Position numbers and translations under genes: made by a program. From Motacilla alba alba (taxonomy: Eukaryota > Chordata > Aves > Passeriformes > Motacillidae), in the NCBI RefSeq assembly GCF_015832195.1, contig NC_052032.1, forward strand, positions 10,696,589-10,760,588: DNA of 64,000 nucleotides, read 5' to 3'. Shown here in pieces: positions 58,840-64,000 of the stretch; position 1 is the stretch's first letter, and each line of letters starts with the position of its first letter. Under the pieces are notes generated by a model. The model was not told where the DNA came from, did not search any database, and was given only the letters and a program-made list of their open reading frames with translations.

Positions 58840-60479
58840 CTCAGCAGATGCCTGTGATAAGCTGCAGCGGGTTACGGCGCGCGGGTGCTGGAGTGATTCA
58901 GTGCCATGCCTCGCAAGCTGCTCCGTAATGGGCTGCAAGGCTGAGCTTTACGATCATTGGAACGTAAAGGGTCACAATCTTAATCTCCTAATAGTGTGTT
59001 TTTAACAACATTTACACTTTAACATATTGAAAAATCTCATCTCTTTCTGCCACCCAGCATGACAGCACAATTCAAAGCGATCAGTGCAGCAGTATATTTC
59101 AGTATTTTAGACATAAATCAACCTGGCTGAAATATTTTTTTCACTTCCAGTACTTCTGAAAACCTGGGATTTTCTAACTTTAATGTTTCTTACTTGAACC
59201 TTTGTATTCAGTGGAGTCTCCCACCTGAATAATTCAGCAGCATTAAATAAAGAACGCAGAATGGAGGCCCCAGTCCAGCACCCAACGCAGACATGGTGCT
59301 TTGTGGCCCATTGCCCTGGGAAACCTGTACCCAAGGAACACAAATAGTTTGGGAATTGCCTGCAGGTATGGAAAGAATTAAATTCTGCATCACCCTATGA
59401 AGCTAAGTGACAAGCAACAGGAACATATCAGGAATAAAGAGCATTTTTGATTTCATGAAACCTTTGGGATGAAAGGGGAGTTGGTTTTTTGCAGAATTTG
59501 CAAATCTGACACAAACCATTTATTCCAAGAGCCAGTACTCAGTGCAGGAGTGGCCTCTCCTCCCACAACAACTGAATTCAGTTCTTCTCTAGGATGTGGA
59601 AGGGGAAAATAAAGAAGAAAAGGACTCTTGGGGTTTCCTCATTAGTGAAGCCTTCCCCCCGGTGCCCTCGCTTCTTTTCTGTGCCTCTTGCCCTTCCCCA
59701 CATGCCCTCTGGGGCTGGGCTCTGCCCCTGCCCACAGCTGCTGCCCCTCACTGGGACAACCTGGCCTCGTGGCTGACTTTTTATTCAATTAGAAGCTCCT
59801 TCTCCAGTTTTCCTCTGTGCTGGCCAGGATTTCTCTCTGCTCCCACGTGAGAAAGGAGCTGGGCATATGGGCTGAACCACAATGATTTGATTCATGGGCT
59901 GAAATCATCATTGAACAAGTGTCACAACATGGCATTAGATTAAGAACTAAAGTGATGGGCTATGGTGAGTCTGTTCATTAGTATTAATAGAGCTTAATTA
60001 GGCACAAGCATGGTGTTGCAGGGAAATGTGAAGTTGGCTGCAGTTTCCATGGTGGGAAAAAAGGTGTTATTCCATAAAGGTGATAGAGGCCCCTAAGCCT
60101 TGTGCCTGCCTCTGAACCCCAGCACAATCTGGGCTTGGGATGTGGCCTTCCTGGCCCAGGAGTGCAAGGGAGTTAAGGACTGGGTCTCACTGGGGAGCCA
60201 AAATTGAGGAATGGAAAGTGCAGACTAAAACCATGAAATCTGGGGAAAGTCCTGACCTTCACACGGGGACTGTCTCAGGGAGACTCGTTCAGTCCTGGCC
60301 TAGCCTGGCAGGGGAGAGGGCAGGGCAGAGCCCCGGGGAGGGGTGGGGGGCAGGAACAGAGTGAGGGACAAAGGGACACGGGCAGGGAGTGCCTGCAGGA
60401 GCCAGTCCCCACATGGCACTGGACCAGGTGGCTCTGCCAGGGCTGGGGCTGCTTTGCAACCAGGGTGAATATCCATGGA
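58840..60479. other. Gene-free; AT-rich islands between GC-rich patches
   Basis: AT-moderate complex sequence at 58940-59600 and 59870-60080, GC-rich at 60280-60460. Candidate regulatory DNA only by composition. Confidence 0.35.
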
Positions 60480-60760
60480 TGCATTCAATGCTTTTGTAAT
60501 TACCTCAGTTGTTTCTTTATCTTCAGTATCCTCCCTCTTGCACCAGTTTGCCTCCATTCATGCTGCTCTTTGCTTTATGGTTCTTAGGCCATTTTACATT
60601 TCTCCCCATTTGGCAGCATTAAATTTTATTTACCATATGTCCCTTCTGCTACAAAGATGATAAAATCCTTTGGATTTTTGTTGTGCTGTTGCAAGCTCAT
60701 TCAGCACTCACCTCAATTTAGTGTCCTCGGCAAGTGGAGCTGATTTGTTGCTGGTTTTCA
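60480..60760 (-). mobile_element. Ancient L3/CR1-like LINE relic (antisense)
   Basis: The plus-strand landmarks catttctccccatttggcag, taaattttatttaccatatg, aatcctttggatttttgttg and agtgtcctcggcaagtggag follow, in order, the antisense 3' region of L3-type LINEs (catttctcc, aatttcatttgccat, atcnttttgnatt, gtgtcatctgcaaat). It is degraded and has no open frame. It likely represents the part of the element just upstream, in plus-strand order, of the part seen at 44530-45190. Confidence 0.6.
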
Positions 60761-62523
60761 CAGAGGTCCAAGCTGGGCCACTGCCAGGTTGTGCTGCAGA
60801 CATGCACTTGTCCACTGCTTCTTTCCCTTTGCCAGATATCGTCCCCTCAGGAGGTCTCCAACACCTCTGTGGTGGGACAGAGTATCATATGGACCTCTGG
60901 CAAGAAAACCAAGCGGAGTGCCAAGACAATCCTTTGTACCTGGTTATTTTCCCTTTTTTGTTTCTATTCTGTTGAAAAGTCTCCCCTTGCTGACTATTCC
61001 AATCAGCGCTGTTAATCCTGGGGTTAATGTGCTCTCCAAGCAGCCACGATGGCAGAAAAGTGGAGACACAGCCCGGGATTAATACCCAGGGCCAGATGGA
61101 CTCTGCCCTTGTTCTGCTCTGCCTGCGGCGGGGTGGGCTGCCAAGGAGGTGCTGCCCGACCATGTGGAGCTCAGTCCCAGCTGGGAGGAGGAGAAGTGCA
61201 CCTTTGGATGCCCCAGGAGAACTTGTGGCAGCCCAAGGCATGGAGCTGGAGCTCCAGCTGGCTGCCCTCTGCCCCTTCAGCCAGGGACAGCTGCACTCGT
61301 GGCTCCCTGGCCACGGCCCACCCGGCCCACCTCTTACCAAAGCTCCTGCCTCCCTCCCTTCTGTGTAAATGAAAACGCATCAGACCATTTTAGCTCTCAT
61401 GAATGAATGAAATGCAAAATGCTGCTACACTGGACTTTGCTGCTGCAGTCAAATCTAGCTGCAAACAGTGGCTTAAAATTGTTTCCACCTTCAACCGCAT
61501 CAGGAGGTGATTTGGAGATCCTCAGTGGAATACTAATACTTCCAGAAGTCTTTTAATTTTAAGCAAGTGAAGGGGCAGAGTTTGAGGCACAGCTAGCTCT
61601 GCTTTTAACAAAATAGTAATCTCTCACTTTCACAACGTCTTTGGTTTAAAGGGGCTGAAGCTGAGGCCCTCATCCTTCTGAGAGCATCGCACAGCCAGAG
61701 CTGGGAGCCTTGGCCAGGCGTGCTGGAATCAGAAGGGCTCTGCACGGACCAGTGAGCCCATTTGCATCATCATCCTGCAGGGTGAGGGCTGAGCTGCCAC
61801 ATCCCAGGCACCCTGCACTGGCTTTTTCTTCCCGAGGATGGCCTGTTTTGCAAAGACTGCCATGGCAGTGCCATCGCTGCTGGATGAGGACGCTGCAAAT
61901 GGAAGCTGAGCCTCGCTGCACCCTCGGGCCCCTGGCCCCCTGGCTGTGGGTGCTCCTTCACCGTGCCCGAGGGCTCAGTGCAGCATCCACCCCTCCGTGC
62001 CCCCCGGCTCAGCACAGCCCTGTCCTGCTCAGGCAGCCATGCCAAGGACCCACGGCTGGGCTGGGGCCACAGCCACACCTCCACCTGCATGGGACAGGGC
62101 AGGGACCTCAGCAGGGTGACATGTGGCCCCAGTGTGGCTGGGGACGTGGCTCTGCCATCATCCCCACGGCAATCCTGCTGCCCCAGCCCTGCCAGCCACC
62201 GCCGCCCTTCTATGGAGAACCAGACTTGAAGAGAGCTCAAATTAAATGTAAGTAATTTCCCTTTTTCCTACCTTGAAATTCCTATTGATTTCCTACCTAA
62301 ATAGAAATTCCTATTGATTTTGTGTCTGTTCATATTAGTATGTTACCTTGTCACCTTTTGTTTGCGATATTATGTTGTTTTACGTGTTGGTGTTTTCGGG
62401 AGGCTTTGGTGGAGCTGAGTCTCTGTGGGTGCCACCAGACCTGGGTGCTGGGCCAGCCTGGCTGGGCAGAGCAAGAGGTGCTTTGGGCACTCCCTGTTCC
62501 CCACGGGAACCCATCCTGGCATG
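60761..62523. other. Gene-free mixed sequence
   Basis: The first 200 bp may extend the LINE relic. GC-rich at 61090-61340 and 61700-62220. A 29-bp-period duplication lies at 62275-62320. No gene is supported, although frames of up to 181 codons exist. Confidence 0.35.
62275..62320. repeat. 17-bp direct repeat, 29 bp apart
   Basis: GAAATTCCTATTGATTT occurs at 62275-62291 and again at 62304-62320. It is a recent-looking perfect duplication about 200 bp before a large array. Confidence 0.9.
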
Positions 62524-62957
62524 AGCAGAACCCTACCTGAGCTGCAGAACCCCACCTGAGCTGAGGAACCCCACCTGAGCTGAGGAACCCCACCTGAGCT
62601 GCAGAACCCCACCTGAGCTGAGGAACCCCACCTGAGCTGCGGAACCCCACCTGAGCTGAGGAACCCCACTGAGCTGCAGAACCCCACCTGAGCTGAGGAA
62701 CCCCACCTGAGCTGCGGAACCCCACCTGAGCTGAGGAACCCCACCTGAGCTGCAGAACCCCACTGAGTTGCAGAACCCCACCTGAGCTGTGGAACCCCAC
62801 CTGAGCTGAGGAACCCCACTGAGCTGCGGAACCCCACCTGAGCTGCAGAACCCCACCTGAGCTGAGGAACCCCACCTGAGCTGAGGAACCCCACCTGAGC
62901 TGCAGAACCCCACCTGAGCTGAGGAACCCCACCTGAGCTGCAGAACCCCGCCTGAGC
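62524..62957. repeat. 19-bp minisatellite, 23 units, 18 with CACCTG E-box
   Basis: The unit is gagctgaggaaccccacct, with gag, cag, cgg or tgg variants after gctg. Eighteen of 23 junctions read CACCTG, an E-box bound by ZEB, SNAI and E-protein families. Three units are one base shorter (ccccactgag), which destroys the site. Minus-strand frames of 193-202 codons (Ser/Gly/Val-rich) are artefacts. Confidence 0.97.
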
Positions 62958-64000
62958 CGCGGGCACCCCCGTGTCCCTGTGCCTGGGCTCTCCCGTGACA
63001 GCGTGTCACAGCCAAGGCGCCGCCGCTCCCCGGCTCCGCAGGGGTTATTTCTGTAATGTTTTCTTGTGAAAGCTGCCGGCTGTTCAGAAATCCTGCGGCT
63101 AACAGGCTGTTGTGGTCCTCTCGGCTCTGCTGGTCAGACAAGTATCTTCCCCCTGTCCCCGGCGTCCTCTATTCCTCACACCTCACTGAGCAGGCACCGC
63201 CACGCCGAGACCTCTGACCGAGTTGTCAAGGTGACGGGTGCTGTTATCCTAAAGTACTTATTTCACATACATGGTGTTTTGTCCCTGGCTTTTATTGAAA
63301 CACAGAGAAGAGACCAATTATCTTCCTAATGGTTTGCACAGCTTCTTTCTTCTCTTAAGTGGGAGTTAATGACAAATGGTTTGGGCAGGGGGTCGCTCTC
63401 GCACGGGGAGCTCTTGGGTGTCCCCTGCTTTCCAGGTGTCCAGGGACACGGGGCAGCTCCTCTCATCTGCTCTCCTCGCCCAGGCATTGTCACCGATTTT
63501 CTCCTCCCTGCTTAACCCCTGCCAAATTAACGCTCTTTCCCCAATGCCCGAGCGCTGGCGCATCTCCGAGCCCAGGCAGGAGGGGTTCAGTGGTGCCAGC
63601 GCAGGCAGGGCTGCCCGGACCCGCAGGGCTGCCCGGACCCCCTTCCCAGCCAGGCTGGAGTCTCACCCACCAGGCTCCTGCTCTGGGAGCAGCCGGGGCC
63701 CAGCAGCTCGGGTGTGTGCGGGGAAGGGGCTGGGGCCAGCTCCGCTCGGGCAGGCTCTGTTATTGATGTGCTGCCTCTGGCTGGATCAGTAACGGATGTG
63801 GTGTAAGCCAGAGGGTTCCTCTTGCCTTCAAGCCTGCATTACCCCGTCAGCAGCAGAGGTTTCGCTGGCACCTGATAAGCCACATAAAGCAGATAAATAC
63901 TGGGGAGATGCTGTGTGCGAACACAATCAGTCTTGGCAGTGACACGATCCCTGTGTAACAGCCTGGCAGGTACCTGCAGCTTTGTTTTTTGCAGAGTGAA
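62958..64000. other. Gene-free mixed sequence to window end
   Basis: GC-rich at 62958-63220 and 63390-63740, including an 18-bp duplication (gcagggctgcccggaccc) at about 63604-63639. AT-moderate at 63220-63370 and 63780-64000. No exon or transposon is recognised. Confidence 0.35.

Noticed and set aside
1..64000. Endogenous retrovirus, tRNA, rRNA or snRNA genes
   Set aside because: No LTR pairs, retroviral protein motifs, tRNA A/B box pairs or rRNA segments were noticed when reading both strands by eye. A computational search could still find degraded copies.

Overview
This window looks like vertebrate nuclear DNA, most probably from a bird. The best evidence is three CR1-type LINE 3' ends (13440-13502, 30061-30308, 33396-33545). 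The first carries the octamer tail gattctgtg typical of avian CR1. The sequence alternates between AT-rich, non-repetitive islands and GC-rich blocks full of minisatellites. I see no bacterial operon, CRISPR array, rRNA, tRNA, endogenous retrovirus or intact transposon. I cannot name the species, chromosome or nearest gene.

I found no protein-coding exon that I can support. The long open frames (200-424 codons) lie in tandem arrays whose units lack stop codons. Their peptides are simple repeats, they appear on both strands and in several frames, and none resembles a known domain. The window therefore reads as an intergenic gene desert, or conceivably a very long intron. Such regions in amniotes often flank developmental regulators and hold distal enhancers; applying that here is inference.

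Layout. 1-12760: AT-rich islands (about 200-510, 2281-2690, 4155-4720, 8091-8660, 9640-10000, 11100-12760), minisatellites at 3012-3403 (49 bp x 8) and 7279-7800 (54-bp higher-order unit), and a long imperfect hairpin at 9811-9910. 12760-20990: a CR1 end, a SOX-motif cluster near 14950, a perfect CRE at 15233, and a phase-perfect 8-bp array at 18191-18702. 20990-33400: three large AT-rich islands (20990-22080, 25281-26560, 31221-32440), arrays at 24521-24817, 27961-28414 and 28637-28891, and a sense CR1. 33400-38150: an antisense CR1, a G-rich array (33766-33906), a 14-bp array (34022-34410), a perfect 13-bp palindrome at 35489-35526, and a CpG island with an oestrogen-response-element-like palindrome (37606-38148). 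38880-45190: conserved-looking islands, a MEF2/TATA/CT cluster near 42276-42410, a 52-bp array and a relic L3/CR1-like LINE. 45190-64000: mostly unique sequence, an array at 52195-52582, a palindrome-rich element at 56330-56710, a second LINE relic near 60480-60760 and a 19-bp E-box array at 62524-62957.

No novel gene system can be claimed. The most interesting items are structural: the ~100-nt hairpin, the palindromic TAATTA cluster, the phase-locked octamer array, the CpG island with the ERE, and the number of unrelated minisatellites (about 12 arrays, roughly 4 kb) between enhancer-like islands.
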